This document shows positions 1-12,141 of a stretch of DNA of 64,000 nucleotides, piece after piece. The stretch is taken from contig CAWAYL010000008.1 of NCBI GenBank assembly GCA_963786305.1, positions 564,215 through 628,214 of the forward strand. The letters run 5' to 3'. A program made the position numbers and the translations under genes. Each line of letters opens with the position of its first letter. The first letter of the stretch is position 1. The notes under the pieces are model-generated. The model was not told the DNA's origin, made no database searches, and worked only from the letters and a program-made list of their open reading frames with translations. The stretch comes from CAKZLS01 sp963786305. GTDB lineage: Bacteria > Pseudomonadota > Alphaproteobacteria > Rhodospirillales > Defluviicoccaceae.

Positions 1-320
1 GAACAGCCGTCTTGGACATGGGCTTGTGCATCGCCAGCGCCGATGCCAGCAACCCGGAGTGGGTGTACGGAACGTCAAGGATATCAAGCATTCCCTGGAT
101 ACACCCGTCCTCGCCATAGCGCCCATGGAGGGCGTTGAACGCCACGTCGGGCAGCGGATGAAGCCGATCGAGGAACAACACGCGGATCGCGCGGAACGTC
201 GATTTCGTACACCTGGTAACCCGCGGCTCGCAGCGCTTCGGCGCACGCGGCGCCACTGACCAACGAGACGGCGCGCTCCGCCGACCACCCGCCCTTCAGC
301 ACCGCGACGCGCCTACTCAT
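1..320 (-). CDS. ddl: D-alanine--D-alanine ligase, N-terminal part (cut by window edge, frameshifted)
   Basis: Ddl joins two D-alanines for the peptidoglycan stem peptide in the cytoplasm. The start ATG at 320 overlaps the murB stop (ATGA). The first ~45 residues (MSRRVAVLKGGWSAER, then VSLVSG) are a typical Ddl N-terminus. Near position 190 the frame breaks; the continuation is in another frame and contains DRLHPLPDVAFNALHGRYG and a later HSG, both typical of Ddl. The gene leaves the window at position 1. The break looks like a single-base indel, because sequence on both sides is well conserved. It is the last visible gene of the dcw run; ftsQ, ftsA and ftsZ would be expected beyond the edge. 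Confidence 0.85.
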
Positions 321-1278
321 CGTTGTCCCTCCCGGCCGCGCGCGCTGCGTCGCCCGGACACCGATGGGACACCGATGCGCCGGATCTCCCACTCCAGCGC
401 GACGCCCGACGTCTCGAACACCCGGCGGCGCACATCTTCGCCCAGCGCCTCGAGTTCGGCGGCGGTGGCGCTGCCGGTGTTGATGAGGAAATTGCAGTGC
501 TTTTCGGAGACCTTGGCGCCGCCGAGCTCCAGTCCCCGGCAGCCGGCCGCGTCGATCAGTTCCCAGGCCTTGCGGCCCGCCGGATTGGCGAAGGTGCTGC
601 CGCCGGTGCGGGTCCGTATCGGCTGGCTTTGCTCGCGCGCGTCGCGGATCTCCTTCATGCGGCGGCCGATGGACACGGGATCCGCGTGGCGCCCTCGAAG
701 CGTCGCCGAAACGAACGAGCCAACCGGCCGGCACGCCGCAGCCGCGATACCGGAAACCGAGCGCGCCGGGGTCGAGGTCGTGGACGCCGCCGGTTTCGTC
801 GAGGGCGCCGGCCGTGACCACCACGTCCTTCATTTCCGATCCGTAGGCGCCGGCGTTCATTCTCAGCGCGCCGCCGATGGTTCCGGGCACGCCGCAGAGG
901 AATTCCAGCTCGGCGATACCCGCATCCCGCGCCGTCATCGCGACGTTAAGGTCGAGTGCGGCGGCGCCCGCGCGTCACCACGTCGCCTTCCGTTTCGATG
1001 CGGGCGAAGGGGCGCCCGAGACGGACCACGACGCCCGGAACCCCGCCATCGCGCACAAGCAGGTTGGAGCCGACGCCGAGCACGGTGACCGCCACGTCGG
1101 CGGGTTTGTTGGCGAGAAAGTCCGACGAGGTCGTCGGCGTCGGCGGGCCGGAACATGACCTCGGCCGGGCCGCCGACCCGGAACCAGGTGACCGGTCCGA
1201 GCGGCGCGCTCTCGGTGTAGCGACCGCGAATTGCCGGCAACCTGTCGATCAGCGACGGAGCGCGTTTTTCGGCGGCCA

Positions 1279-1282
<4 letters not shown>
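317..1282 (-). CDS. murB: UDP-N-acetylenolpyruvoylglucosamine reductase (several frameshifts)
   Basis: MurB reduces UDP-GlcNAc-enolpyruvate to UDP-MurNAc with FAD and NADPH. Three frames together give the whole protein: residues 1-50 with TWFRVGGPAEVMFRPAD, a middle with VTVLGVGSNLLVRDGG (FAD site), then AELEFLCGVPGTIGGALRMNAG, and a C-terminal part with RTRTGGSTFANP and the usual end segment KVSEKHCNFLINTG. Breaks lie near 1120, 965 and 725. Either of two adjacent ATGs (1282 or 1279) can start it; both overlap the murC stop. The end overlaps ddl by 4 bp. Family length (~305 aa) fits the 966-nt span. The breaks are most likely sequencing indels, since the gene is normally essential. Confidence 0.88.
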
Positions 1283-2706
<1,424 letters not shown>

Positions 2707-2710
<4 letters not shown>

Positions 2711-3878
2711 GCGGCCTGCCTCCCGCTGTCGGCGTTATTATCCGCGTTGTCGGCGTTGTCGGCGGCGCCGTTCGGCTCCGTCAGCGCCAGCACGGCGTCG
2801 GCCAGTCGTTTCGCGGCGTCCGGCGTACCGGCGGCGCCGGCGTTTTCCGCGGCCGCCTGCAAGGTCGCCGGGTCGGCGAGCAGCGAGACCAGCCGTTCGG
2901 CCAGACCCTCGGGCGTGAACGTCCGGTTGCGGGACGAGCCAGGCGGCGCCGGCGGCGTCGAGCGCGCGGGCGTTGGCCGTCTGGTGATCGTCGATGGCGT
3001 GCGGATAGGGCACCAGAAGGGCGGGACGGCCAACGGTCGTCAGCTCGCCCACCGTGGATGCACCGGAGCGGGCGATCACCAGATGGGCCCGCGCGAGACG
3101 CTCGGCGACATCGTCGAAGAACGTTCGCAGCTCCACCGTCGCGCCGATCCGCGCGTAGGCGTCGCGGACGCGGTCCAGGTCCTCGGGCCGGCACTGCTGG
3201 CTGATCGCCAGGCGATCGCGCAGGGACGCCGGCCAGTCGTTCCACCGCCGCCGGGACCACGTCGCTGAACACCCGGGCACCCTGACTGCCGCCGATAACG
3301 AAGAGGCGGAGCGGTCCGTCGCCCTCTATCGGCGGGTAGGGTTGCCGGCGCGCCGCCGCGAACGCCGGGCGGACCGGCATCCCGGTGCGGAGGGTTTTTC
3401 CGGCGCGGCCCGCCGGCAACCCGCCGACATCGTCGAACACCGTGGCGATCTTCGAAACCCGGGCGGCGAGCAACCGGTTGGCGCGGCCGAGAACGGCGTT
3501 CTGTTCATGGATGAGGGTCGGATACCCCATGACCGTCGCCGCGAGCACGGTGGGAACGGAGGCGTAACCGCCGAAGCCGACCACCGCGCGCGGCGCCGTC
3601 CGTTTCAGAAGCGAGCGCGCCTGGACGAAACCGAGGGCGAGCTCGGCGCCGCCTTGGAGACGCGCGACGATGGTGCGCCCGGCCATGCGCCCGCTGCGCA
3701 CGAACCGCATCTCCACCTCGCCGAGCACGCCGCCGTAGGCGCCGCCGCGCCGGTCGGTGAACAGCGTCAGTTGGACGCCCCGTTCGAGAAGCTCGGCGGC
3801 CAGGGCCTCCGCCGGAAAGACGTGCCCGCCGGTGCCGCCGGCGGCAAGCACGACGCGCGGGTTGGAGACGCCGCTCAT
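2707..3878 (-). CDS. murG: UDP-GlcNAc--lipid II transferase MurG (two frameshifts)
   Basis: MurG transfers GlcNAc to lipid I on the cytoplasmic face of the membrane, making lipid II. The N-terminal donor loop AAGGTGGHVFPA (residues ~12-23), GFGGYASVPTVLAA and HEQNAVLGRANRLLA are diagnostic. After a break near 3240 another frame gives the acceptor half, with ARSGASTVGEL and PYPHAIDDHQTANA. A second break near 2925 leads to the C-terminus, ending in a short Ala-Asp-Asn repeat (ADNADNADNNAD) encoded by a gttgtcggc microrepeat. Its start overlaps ftsW and its end overlaps murC. Confidence 0.92.
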
Positions 3879-4997
3879 CGCTCACCTCCGCCTTCCGGAC
3901 GTTGGCGGGTGAGGGCGAGAACCATGCCCATGGTCAAGGCCAGCGCGATGGTCGCCGATCCGCCGTAGGAGATGAACGGAAGGGTCGTGCCCTTGGGCGG
4001 AATGAGATGCGTGGTGGAGGCCATGTTGAACAGCGCCTGCATGCCGAACTGGGCGAGCAGGCTGGTGGCGGCCAACACCACGAACAGGTTGTTGTCCTTG
4101 AGCGCCCGGCCGAAACCGTGGAGCACCACGAAGGCGAACAGCCCGACGAGAAGCAGGCAGACCCAGAGGCCGAACTCCTCGCCGGCGACGGCGAAGATGA
4201 AATCGGCGTGGGCGTCGGGCAACAGCTCCTTGACCCGTCCCTCGCCGGGACCCCGGCCGAACAGCCCGCCGCTCCGGAAAGCCTCCAGCGCCCGGGAGAT
4301 CTGATATCCCTCGCCGACCGCCGGGTCGAGGAAGTGATCGACCCGGGCGCGCACGTGATCGAACGTGAAATAGGCGCCGACCCCGCCGCCCATGAACAAC
4401 AGCACGACGAGCACCACCAGGATCATCGGCAGCCCCGCGAGGAAAACCTGAACCGCCCAGGTTCCGGCGATCAGAATGGTCGTGCCGACGTCCGGCTGGC
4501 TCAACAGCACGGCGGCGCACAGCAACAGCAGACCGGTGGCGATGAAATAGCCGGGAAAACCCTGCTCCTGGCGGCTGGCGCAGATGAACCAGGCGGACAT
4601 CACCGCGAAGGTGGGCTTGAGGAACTCCGACGGCTGCAGCGACAGGCCGCCGAACCGGATCCAGCGGGTGGCGCCCTTGACCTCGGGGCCGACGAACAGG
4701 GTCGCGACCGTCAACGCCAGCGCGATGGCGCAGCCGATGACGCAGGACCGCCGGACGCCCTTTCACCGACAGCAGCGAGGTGACGAACATGACGATCAGC
4801 GCGAGCGGAACATACACCGACTGCCTCCGGGCGAAGTAGAAGGTGTCGAGGCCGATGCGCTGGGCCACCGCCGGCGAGGCCGCCACCGTCAGCACGATGC
4901 CGATGCCGGCGATCATCACAACGGCGCCGAGGGTCCAGCGGTCCACGGTCCACCACCAGCGGCTGATCAGGCTCGTATCGGTGCGCGGGAACGCCAT
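3875..4997 (-). CDS. ftsW: Lipid II polymerase FtsW of the SEDS family (one frameshift)
   Basis: FtsW is the multi-pass septal glycosyltransferase that works with FtsI. The start ATG at 4997 overlaps the murD TGA. Membrane segments begin at VMIAGIGIVLTVAAS; RIGLDTFYFARRQ, GATRWIRFGGLSLQPSEF, GRGPGEGRVKELLPDAHADFIF-type sequence and PFISYGGSATIAL are SEDS hallmarks. The frame breaks at about 4758-4760, where a C3 run (G3 on the coding strand) appears one base too long: removing one base restores VKGVRRSCVIGCAIALAL. Span 1123 nt, about 374 aa, is the normal length. Confidence 0.93.
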
Positions 4998-6374
4998 CAG
5001 CCGCGCGCCTCCACCAACGACCGGAACGCGTCGCCGCGAACCTCGAAATTCTTGAACTGGTCGAACGACGCGCACGCCGGCGACAGCAGCACCACGGCGC
5101 CGGGACGGCCGTCGCGCTCCGCCATCTCGCCGGCCGCATCGACCGCGGCATCGAGCGTGCCGCACCGGCTCACCGCGATCCGGCCCGCGAGCGCGCGCGG
5201 CGAACGGGTCCGCCGCCTCGCCGATCAGGAAGGCATGGCGCACCCGATCGAGATAGGGCTCGAGCGCTTTTAGACCGCCCGGTTTCGGCCGGCCGCCGGC
5301 GATCCAGTAGATATCGCCGTAGCACGCCAGAGCCCGCGCCGCCGCTTCCGCGTTGGTGGCCTTGCTGTCGTTCACATAGGCGACGCCGCGAATGACCGAG
5401 ACGACCTCCTGGCGGTGGGCCAGTCCCGGAAACGTGCGGAGACCGGCGCACGCCGTCTGCCGGTCGACACCGACCGCCCGCGCGGCGGCGTAGGCGGCGG
5501 CGGCGTTCTGGGCATTGTGCTCGCCCGGCAGCGCCCGGGCCTCGTCGAGGTCCAGCACCAACTGCCGGTCGCCGGCCGTCAACTCGTCGTAAAGCTTGCC
5601 GTCCTCGGCGAATACGCCGCCCGAGACCGGTGCCCGGCCGGAAATCGGAACGGCACGTTCTACGCCGCGCGACGCGAGATCGGCGAGGACGCCGCGGCTG
5701 TAGTCGTCATCGATGCCGGCGATCGCCGTCTGTCCCGGCCGCTGGCCGCGAAAGATCCGGCGCTTGGCGGCCACGTAGCCGGCCATGTCGCCGTGACGAT
5801 CGAGATGATCGGCGGAGACGTTGAGAAGCACCGCCACGTCGAACACCATGGAGGGGTTGAGCTCCAGTTGAAACGACGACAGCTCCAGGACATAGGCTCC
5901 GTCGCTTGCGAGCGGACCGAGCGCCAGCATCGGCGTTCCGAGATTGCCGCCCACCTCGCACGCGCGTCCGGCCGTCCGCAGGATGTGACCGATCAGGGCG
6001 GTGGTCGTGGATTTTCCGTTGGTGCCGGTGATGCCGACGTAGGTGGCGTCCGGCTGGGCGCGGTAGAGCAGTTCGCCATCGCCGATGACCGGGCAGCCCG
6101 CGGCGCGCGCGCGGCGTACCACGGGATGCGGCTCCGGATGCGCGAGGGGGATGCCCGGACTGGTCACCAGGGCCTTGGCCTCCTCCAGGTCGCTGTGGTG
6201 AAGGTCCACCAGCGGGATCCCGGCCGCGGCGGCGGCGTCGCGGTTCTCCGGATTATCGTCCCAGGCCCAGACCGTGGCGTCGCTGTTGGCCAGCGCGCGG
6301 GCGGCGGCCATGCCGGTCACCCCGAGCCCGAGGACGGCGACGGTCTGATCGGCGAGGAAGGACAGTTTGATCAT
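4997..6374 (-). CDS. murD: UDP-MurNAc-L-Ala--D-glutamate ligase (one frameshift)
   Basis: MurD adds D-Glu to the stem peptide. It shows AVLGLGVTGMAAARAL (N-terminal Rossmann fold), the ATP loop GITGTNGKSTTTALIGH, ELSSFQLE, NVSADHLDRHGD and VNDSKATNAEAAARAL, in the order expected for MurD. Near 5190, in a GC dinucleotide run, the frame slips; the other frame restores the C-terminus with LSPACASFDQFKNFEVRGDAF, which holds the family's C-terminal motif. The stop TGA overlaps the ftsW ATG, and the start is 7 bp after mraY. About 459 aa. Confidence 0.93.
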
Positions 6375-6381
6375 CGCTTCC

Positions 6382-7470
6382 TCACCGCAACTTCAACGTG
6401 GACAGCCCGGCCAGCGCCAGGATGGAGGCGATGATCCAGAACCGGATCACGATGGTCGACTCGGCCCATCCCTTCTTTTCGAAGTGATGGTGCAGCGGCG
6501 CCATGCGGAACACGCGCCGGCCGGTCAGCTTGAACGAGACCACCTGGACGATGACCGATACGGTCTCGAGCACGAACAGTCCGCCGACGATGGCGAGAAC
6601 CAGCTCGTGCTTGGCGATCACGCTCATCGCGCCAAGCGCGCCGCCGAGCGACAGGGAACCCGTATCGCCCATGAACACGCGCGCCGGCGGGGCATTGAAC
6701 CACAGGAACCCGAGACCGGCGCCGACCAGGGCACCGCAGAACACCGCAAGCTCGCCGGCGCCCGGGACGTAGTGGATCTGCAGATAGTTCGAAAAGATCG
6801 CGTTGCCGGCGAGGTATGCGATCAGCGCGAACACCCCGGTCGCGATCATCACCGGCACGATGGCGAGGCCGTCGAGACCGTCGGTGAGATTGACGGCGTT
6901 CGACGCCCCGACGACGACCAGGATGGCCAACACCGTATAGGCGGCACCAAGATTGAGCAGTACGTCCTTGAAGAACGGGACGGCCAGCATGTCGCGCAGT
7001 TCCGGCGGCGTCAGCTCGTTGATCCACAGCGCCGCGCTGAGCGCGATGGCCACCTGCAGCAGCAACTTGCCCTTGCCCGGCAATCCCTTGCTATCGCGAT
7101 AGACGACCTTGCGGAAATCGTCGAGAAAGCCGATGGCGCCGTAGCTGATGGTGACCATCAGCGCGACCCAGATGAAGCCGTTGCCGAGATCGGCCCACAG
7201 CAGCGTCGAGACGATCAGTGCCGCGAGAATGAGGAACCCGCCCATGGTCGGCGTCCCGCGCTTGGTCAGAAGATGACTTGCCGGGCCGTCGTCGCGAATG
7301 GGCTGTCCCTCGGCCTGGCGTTTGCGCAACAACCGGATCAGCGGCGGCCCGATCACGAAACTCACGACGAGGGCGGTGATCACCGCGCCGCCGGTGCGGA
7401 ACGTCAGGTAGCGGAAGACGTTGAAGAACGCGAACTGGTCGGCCAGGGGGTAGAGGAGATGAAACAGCAT
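6382..7470 (-). CDS. mraY: Phospho-MurNAc-pentapeptide translocase MraY
   Basis: MraY makes lipid I from UDP-MurNAc-pentapeptide and undecaprenyl phosphate in the inner membrane. The 362-aa frame is intact. It has about ten membrane segments and the family motifs KRGTPTMGG (~residue 70), SYGAIGFLDDFRKV (~110-125, catalytic Asp pair), NAVNLTDGLDGLA (~190) and the HHHFEKKGW loop near residue 325. It lies 7 bp from murD and 9 bp from murF. Unlike its neighbours it shows no frame break. Confidence 0.97.
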   Translation of the reverse strand: MLFHLLYPLADQFAFFNVFRYLTFRTGGAVITALVVSFVIGPPLIRLLRKRQAEGQPIRDDGPASHLLTKRGTPTMGGFLILAALIVSTLLWADLGNGFIWVALMVTISYGAIGFLDDFRKVVYRDSKGLPGKGKLLLQVAIALSAALWINELTPPELRDMLAVPFFKDVLLNLGAAYTVLAILVVVGASNAVNLTDGLDGLAIVPVMIATGVFALIAYLAGNAIFSNYLQIHYVPGAGELAVFCGALVGAGLGFLWFNAPPARVFMGDTGSLSLGGALGAMSVIAKHELVLAIVGGLFVLETVSVIVQVVSFKLTGRRVFRMAPLHHHFEKKGWAESTIVIRFWIIASILALAGLSTLKLR

Positions 7471-7479
7471 GGCTCGCCC

Positions 7480-8921
7480 CTACTCCCCGTTCGCGGCGCG
7501 CGCCGCACCGCCTTGGATCGAGTCGAGACCGCGCAGCGCCTCCACCACCACGCCCATGCGGCTGCCCGCCGACCCCTTCACGCTCACCACGTCGCCCGCC
7601 CGAACGGCGGCGGTCACCAAGGGCGTCAGGGCCGCCGACTCCGCCGCGTGCCCGCCGCGCATGCCGGCTGGCAGCGCATCGAACAGGCGAGCCATGGACG
7701 GACCGGCCGTGAACACCAGATCGATGCCGGCGCGCCGCAGCGGCTGCAGCAAGGCCGCGTGCATGACCGGCGACTCGTCGCCAAGCTCCAGCATGTCGCC
7801 CAGCACGGCGATGCGCCGGCCGCCCGGGCCGAGCCGCGCGTGGCCGAGAACCTGAAACGCCGCGGCCATGGATATCGGGCTGGCGTTGTAGCTGTCGTCG
7901 ATCAAACCGATGGTGCCGCCGGCGATGGCGATTTCGCTCCGCCGGCCGCGTCCCTTGGGGGCGACAACCTCTTCCAGGGATGCGGCCGCGAGCCGGATGT
8001 CGGCGCCGGCGGCGGCGACGGCGGCGAGAACGCACAGGCTGTTGTTCACCCAATGCTCGCCGACCACGTTCAGCCGGTAGTCGACGGCCTCGCCCGCCAC
8101 CGACGCGGCGACCGTCGATCCCGTGGCGTCGAACTCGTTGCTCAGCAAGCGAACCGCGGCCTCTTGATGACGACCGAAATCGATGATCCTGTCGATGCCC
8201 CGCTCGCCGGCCGCGCGGGCCAGCCGGGCGAATTGGTGGTTGTCGCGATTGAGAACGGCGATGCCGCCGGGCCCGACGCCGGTGAATATCTCCGCCTTGG
8301 CGTCGGCGATGGCCTCGACGCTCTCGAAGTGCGCCTTGTGCACCGCCTCCACCGCCGTGACCACCGCGACATGCGGCCGGGCGATGCGCGACAGCGGCTC
8401 GATCTCGCCCGGATGGTTCATGCCCATCTCGAACACGCCGAAGGACACCGACGCGGGCATCCGCGCGAGGCTCAGGGGCAGGCCCCAGTGATTGTTCAGA
8501 CTGGCGTCATTGGCGGCGGTCGGCGCCTGGGCGCCGAGAACCAGCTTCAGGGCTTCCTTGACGCTGGTCTTGCCGACACTGCCGGTCACGCCGACGATGC
8601 GCGCCTCCGAACGCGCCCGCGCCGCCCGCCCGAGATCCTCGAGCGCCGTCAGCGTGTCGCTCACCACCAGCATCGGCGCATCGGCCTCGATCGACGACGG
8701 AACCCTGCGACACCATGACCGCCGCCGCGCCGTTGGCCAGGGCCTCGCCGACAAACGCGTGGCCATCGAAGCTCGGCCCCGCCAGGGCGACGAACAGGTC
8801 ACCGGGCTTCAGCGTCCGGGTATCGATGGAAACGCCGGTGACGCGCCAGTCGCCGTGAGCCCGGCCGCCGGTAGCCTCGGCCGCCGCATTACAGGTCCAG
8901 AGCGTCGCGGCCGCGGCTCAT
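7480..8921 (-). CDS. murF: UDP-MurNAc-tripeptide--D-Ala-D-Ala ligase (two frameshifts)
   Basis: MurF adds the D-Ala-D-Ala dipeptide. The ATG at 8921 overlaps the murE stop (ATGA). The first dozen codons (MSRGRDAL) run into a stop unless one base is added near 8898; the next frame then reads WTCNAAAEATGGRAHGDW and later GVSIDTR. A second break lies near 8700. The main frame then has GVTGSVGKTSVKEAL (ATP loop), SLNNHWGLPLSLARM, EMGMNHPGEIEPLSRIA and DDSYNASPISM, all MurF features. Both breaks are in the N-terminal third. Likely sequence errors. Confidence 0.92.
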
Positions 8922-10406
8922 CGGTCCACCTCCTCGGCGACGGCCCGCGCCACCTCGGCGTCGTCGAACGGATGCACCCGGTCACCGACGGTCTGGCCGG
9001 TCTCGTGGCCCTTTCCGGCGATCACCAGCACGTCGCCGGGCGCGAGCGCCGCCACGACACGGGCGATGGCCTCGGCGCGGTCACCGATATCGGTGGCGGA
9101 GGCACAGGCCGCCAGGATCTGCCGGCGAATTTCCGCCGGCGCCTCGCCGCGCGGATTGTCGTCGGTGACCACCACCCAATCGGCCAACTCGGCGGCGATG
9201 CGCCCCATCTCGGGACGTTTGCCCGGATCGCGATCTCCGCCGCAACCGAAGACGACGACCAGCTTGCCCCGCGTCCGCGGGCGAAGCGCCCGGAGCACCG
9301 CCGCCAAGGCATCGGGCGTATGGGCGTAATCCACGTAGACGCTGGCGCCATTACGCAGTCTGCGCCACCCGCTGCAGCCGCCCCGGCACGCCATGGAGCG
9401 TCCCGAGAGCCGCCAGGGCGGCTCGCGGGCTCGGCGCCCGTGGCCACCGCGAGCCCTACCGCGCACAGGGCATTCCACGCCTGGAAATCGCCCACCAGCG
9501 GCAACAGGACGGACGTCGTTTCGCCGCCGATGGTCACGCTCAGCCGCTGGCCGCCGTCGACCGGCTCGATCCCGTCCAGCCGGATGTCGCGCCCGCTTGT
9601 CCCGAACGTCAGAACCCGCAGGCCGCGCGCGCTCGGCGATCGCCGCGAAATCGGTCGCGTGGGGCGCGTCGGCGTTGACAACGGCGGTTCCGCCATCGGC
9701 CAGCAGATCCGAAAACAGCCGGCTCTTGGCCGCGAGATAGGCATCGGCGGAGCCGTGATAGTCCAGGTGATCGCGTGACAGGTTGGTGAACGCGGCGGCG
9801 CCGATACGCACGCCGTCCAGACGATGCTGAGCCAGGCCATGGCTCGACGCCTCGATGGCCAGATGGCTCACCCCCGTCAGTTCGAGCCGCGCCAGCGCGC
9901 GGTGCAGGTGCACCGCGTCCGGCGTGGTCAGTCGGCCGGCGATCCGGACGTCGGGTCCGTGCAGGCCGAGGGTTCCGAGGCTTGCCGCCCGGTGACCGAG
10001 TTCCGCCCAGATCTGGCGCAGGAACCAGACCACGGACGTCTTGCCATTGGTCCCGGTCACCGCCGCCACCGTCGCCGGCTGGCCCGAAAAGAAGCGCGCC
10101 GCCATGAAAGCGAAACGGCGGCGCGGGTTCTCATCGACGATGACGGCGATCCGCCGCCGGTCCGGATCGGCGACGGCTGCCCCAGGATCGGTGCCGGGCG
10201 GGGCGAGAATGGCGACCGCGCCGCGCTCGACCGCGCCGCCGATGAAGTCACGCCCATCGGCGCGGCTCCCCGGCAGGGCCGCGAACAGGAACCCCGGCTT
10301 GACCTGACGCGAGTCGGCGGTCAGCCCGGCGATTTCCATGTGTAGCGGGATCCACGGCAACGGTCACTTCGACGGGGTCTCCTTTCAACAAGTCAGTTAG
10401 ACGCAA
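8918..10406 (-). CDS. murE: UDP-MurNAc-L-Ala-D-Glu--meso-DAP ligase (about three frameshifts)
   Basis: MurE adds meso-diaminopimelate. The likely start is a TTG at 10406 inside the end of ftsI, giving an N-terminus RLTDLLKGDPVEVTVAVDP. The frame breaks near 10345, then continues with LTADSRQVKPGFLFAALPG, the ATP loop VTGTNGKTSVVWFL, SSHGLAQHRLDGV and FTNLSRDHLDYHG. Breaks near 9625 and 9400 displace the middle into another frame (containing LPLVGDFQAWNALCAVGLA) before it returns with VYVDYAHTPDALAAVL and VTDDNPRGEAP; DNPR marks DAP specificity. About 496 aa, normal length. Confidence 0.93.
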
Positions 10407-12141
10407 GCTGGGCTCCCCGGACGTTCGCGATGGTCTTGCCGATGGCGACGCGCAGAGCGTGTTCGCGGGATTTCTTGGTCCGGTACTCGAGCGGCGCCGC
10501 ATCGTCATCCATGACCGGAGCGATGCCCAGCATCGGCGCCATGCGGCGGACCACCGCGCCCACCACCGGCGCCGCGACCCAGCCGCCCGTGGCATAGTTC
10601 TGGGTGCGCTTGTTGCCCCTGGGCTCGTCGATCACCGCCAGCACCACGTAACGCGGCGCATCCATGGGAAACGCGCCGACGAAGGAGGAAATGCGCTTGT
10701 CGTGACGATAGCGCCCGGAGATGAGCTTTTCGGCGGTTCCGGTCTTGCCGCCGACCTTGTAGCCGGCCACTTCGGCGTTGCGGCCCGTTCCGTGGCGCAC
10801 CACGAGACGCATCAGGCCGCGCATCTTCCGCGACGTGGCGGCGGAGAACACCCGATCGCCGGCCGGCGGCGGGGCGCCATCCAGGGAGATGATGGTGGTC
10901 GGCCTGAGAACGCCGCCATTGACCACGGCCGCCACCGCCTGGGTGAGCTGCAGCGGGCTGACGGCGATGCCGTGACCGAAGCTGACGGTCATCGTGTTGA
11001 TGTCGCGCCATGGCGTCGGCTTCAACGGCGCCCCCACTTCCGGCAGTTCGATGGACGCCCGGCTCAGCAATCCGAGCCGTCCGAGGTAGTCGCGCTGCCG
11101 CGCCCCGCCCACCTGCATGGCCATCTGCGCGGCGCCGATGTTCGACGAGTACACCAGGATCTCGGGAACGGAGAGCCAGCGGTTCTTGGCGTGGTAGTCG
11201 GAGATGGTGTGCCGCGCCACGCGCAGCGGCCGGCTCGCGTCGTAGCCGCCGTTGAGCGACGTGACCCCCGTGTCGAGACCCATGGCGATGGTGAACAACT
11301 TGAATGTCGAGCCCATCTCGTAGACGCCGGTCGTCACCCGGTTGAACAGACCGTCGGCGTCATCGGCGCCCGGTGCGTTCGGGTCGAAGTCGGGCAACGA
11401 GACCGTCGCCAGCAGCTCGCCGGTGTGGACATCGAGAACGAGACCGGCGGCGCCCACCGCGCGGAACTCCCGAACCGCGGCGGACAGCTCATCGCGCAGC
11501 GCGTTCTGGATGCGAAGATCGATGGAGAGCCGCACGCCCGCGCCATCGCCAAGATCGCGATTGAAGGTTTTTTCGACGCCGGCGATGCCCTGTCCGTCGA
11601 CGTCGGTCAGTCCGAGGACATGCGCGGCGAGGTTGCCCTGTGGATAGACGCGGCGCTCCTCGTCGACGAACCCGAGACCCGGTAGTCCAAGACGATTGAC
11701 GGCGTATTGCTCGTCGGGGATGAGGTTGCGGCGGATCCAGACGAACCGCCCCTCGCCGGCCAGCTTCGCGGCGAGCCGGTCGCGATTGAGCTCGGGGAAC
11801 ACCGAGGCGAGCTTGCCGGCCGCGTCCTCGGCGTCGATCACCTCGCGGGGATCGGCGTAGAGGGAAGCGGTGGGCAGGCTGGTGGCCAGCAAGATCCCGT
11901 TGCGATCGACGATATCGCCGCGCGTCGCCACCGGGCCGGCAACGTCGTGAACGAGGCCCGTCCGGTCCTTCTGGGTGAACGCGGTCAGATCGATCAGACG
12001 ACCGGCGACGATCAGAAAAGACAGGGCGAACACCGCGCCGGCCATCAGAAGACGATTGCGGGCGACGTCCAGGGCGCGTGACCGCGTCCCTTCGAGACGG
12101 ATCGGGCGCCGGTCCGAACCCGCTTGCCGCTTGTCGGTCAT
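10393..12141 (-). CDS. ftsI: Septal peptidoglycan transpeptidase FtsI (PBP3)
   Basis: FtsI cross-links septal peptidoglycan together with FtsW. The 582-aa frame is intact. A cytoplasmic tail rich in Arg is followed by one membrane segment (~33-50), a pedestal domain with RGDIVDRNGILLATS (~75), and the transpeptidase domain with active-site GSTFK (~297-301), YSSN (SxN motif, ~350) and GKTGTAE (~465). It overlaps ftsL at its start and murE at its end. Confidence 0.97.
   Translation of the reverse strand: MTDKRQAGSDRRPIRLEGTRSRALDVARNRLLMAGAVFALSFLIVAGRLIDLTAFTQKDRTGLVHDVAGPVATRGDIVDRNGILLATSLPTASLYADPREVIDAEDAAGKLASVFPELNRDRLAAKLAGEGRFVWIRRNLIPDEQYAVNRLGLPGLGFVDEERRVYPQGNLAAHVLGLTDVDGQGIAGVEKTFNRDLGDGAGVRLSIDLRIQNALRDELSAAVREFRAVGAAGLVLDVHTGELLATVSLPDFDPNAPGADDADGLFNRVTTGVYEMGSTFKLFTIAMGLDTGVTSLNGGYDASRPLRVARHTISDYHAKNRWLSVPEILVYSSNIGAAQMAMQVGGARQRDYLGRLGLLSRASIELPEVGAPLKPTPWRDINTMTVSFGHGIAVSPLQLTQAVAAVVNGGVLRPTTIISLDGAPPPAGDRVFSAATSRKMRGLMRLVVRHGTGRNAEVAGYKVGGKTGTAEKLISGRYRHDKRISSFVGAFPMDAPRYVVLAVIDEPRGNKRTQNYATGGWVAAPVVGAVVRRMAPMLGIAPVMDDDAAPLEYRTKKSREHALRVAIGKTIANVRGAQLASN

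Noticed and set aside
6367..9778. Very long open frames on the plus strand opposite mraY/murF/murE
   Set aside because: They are antisense to clear Mur genes, have low-complexity His/Arg/Gly/Asp-rich translations and no domain; typical shadows in GC-rich DNA.
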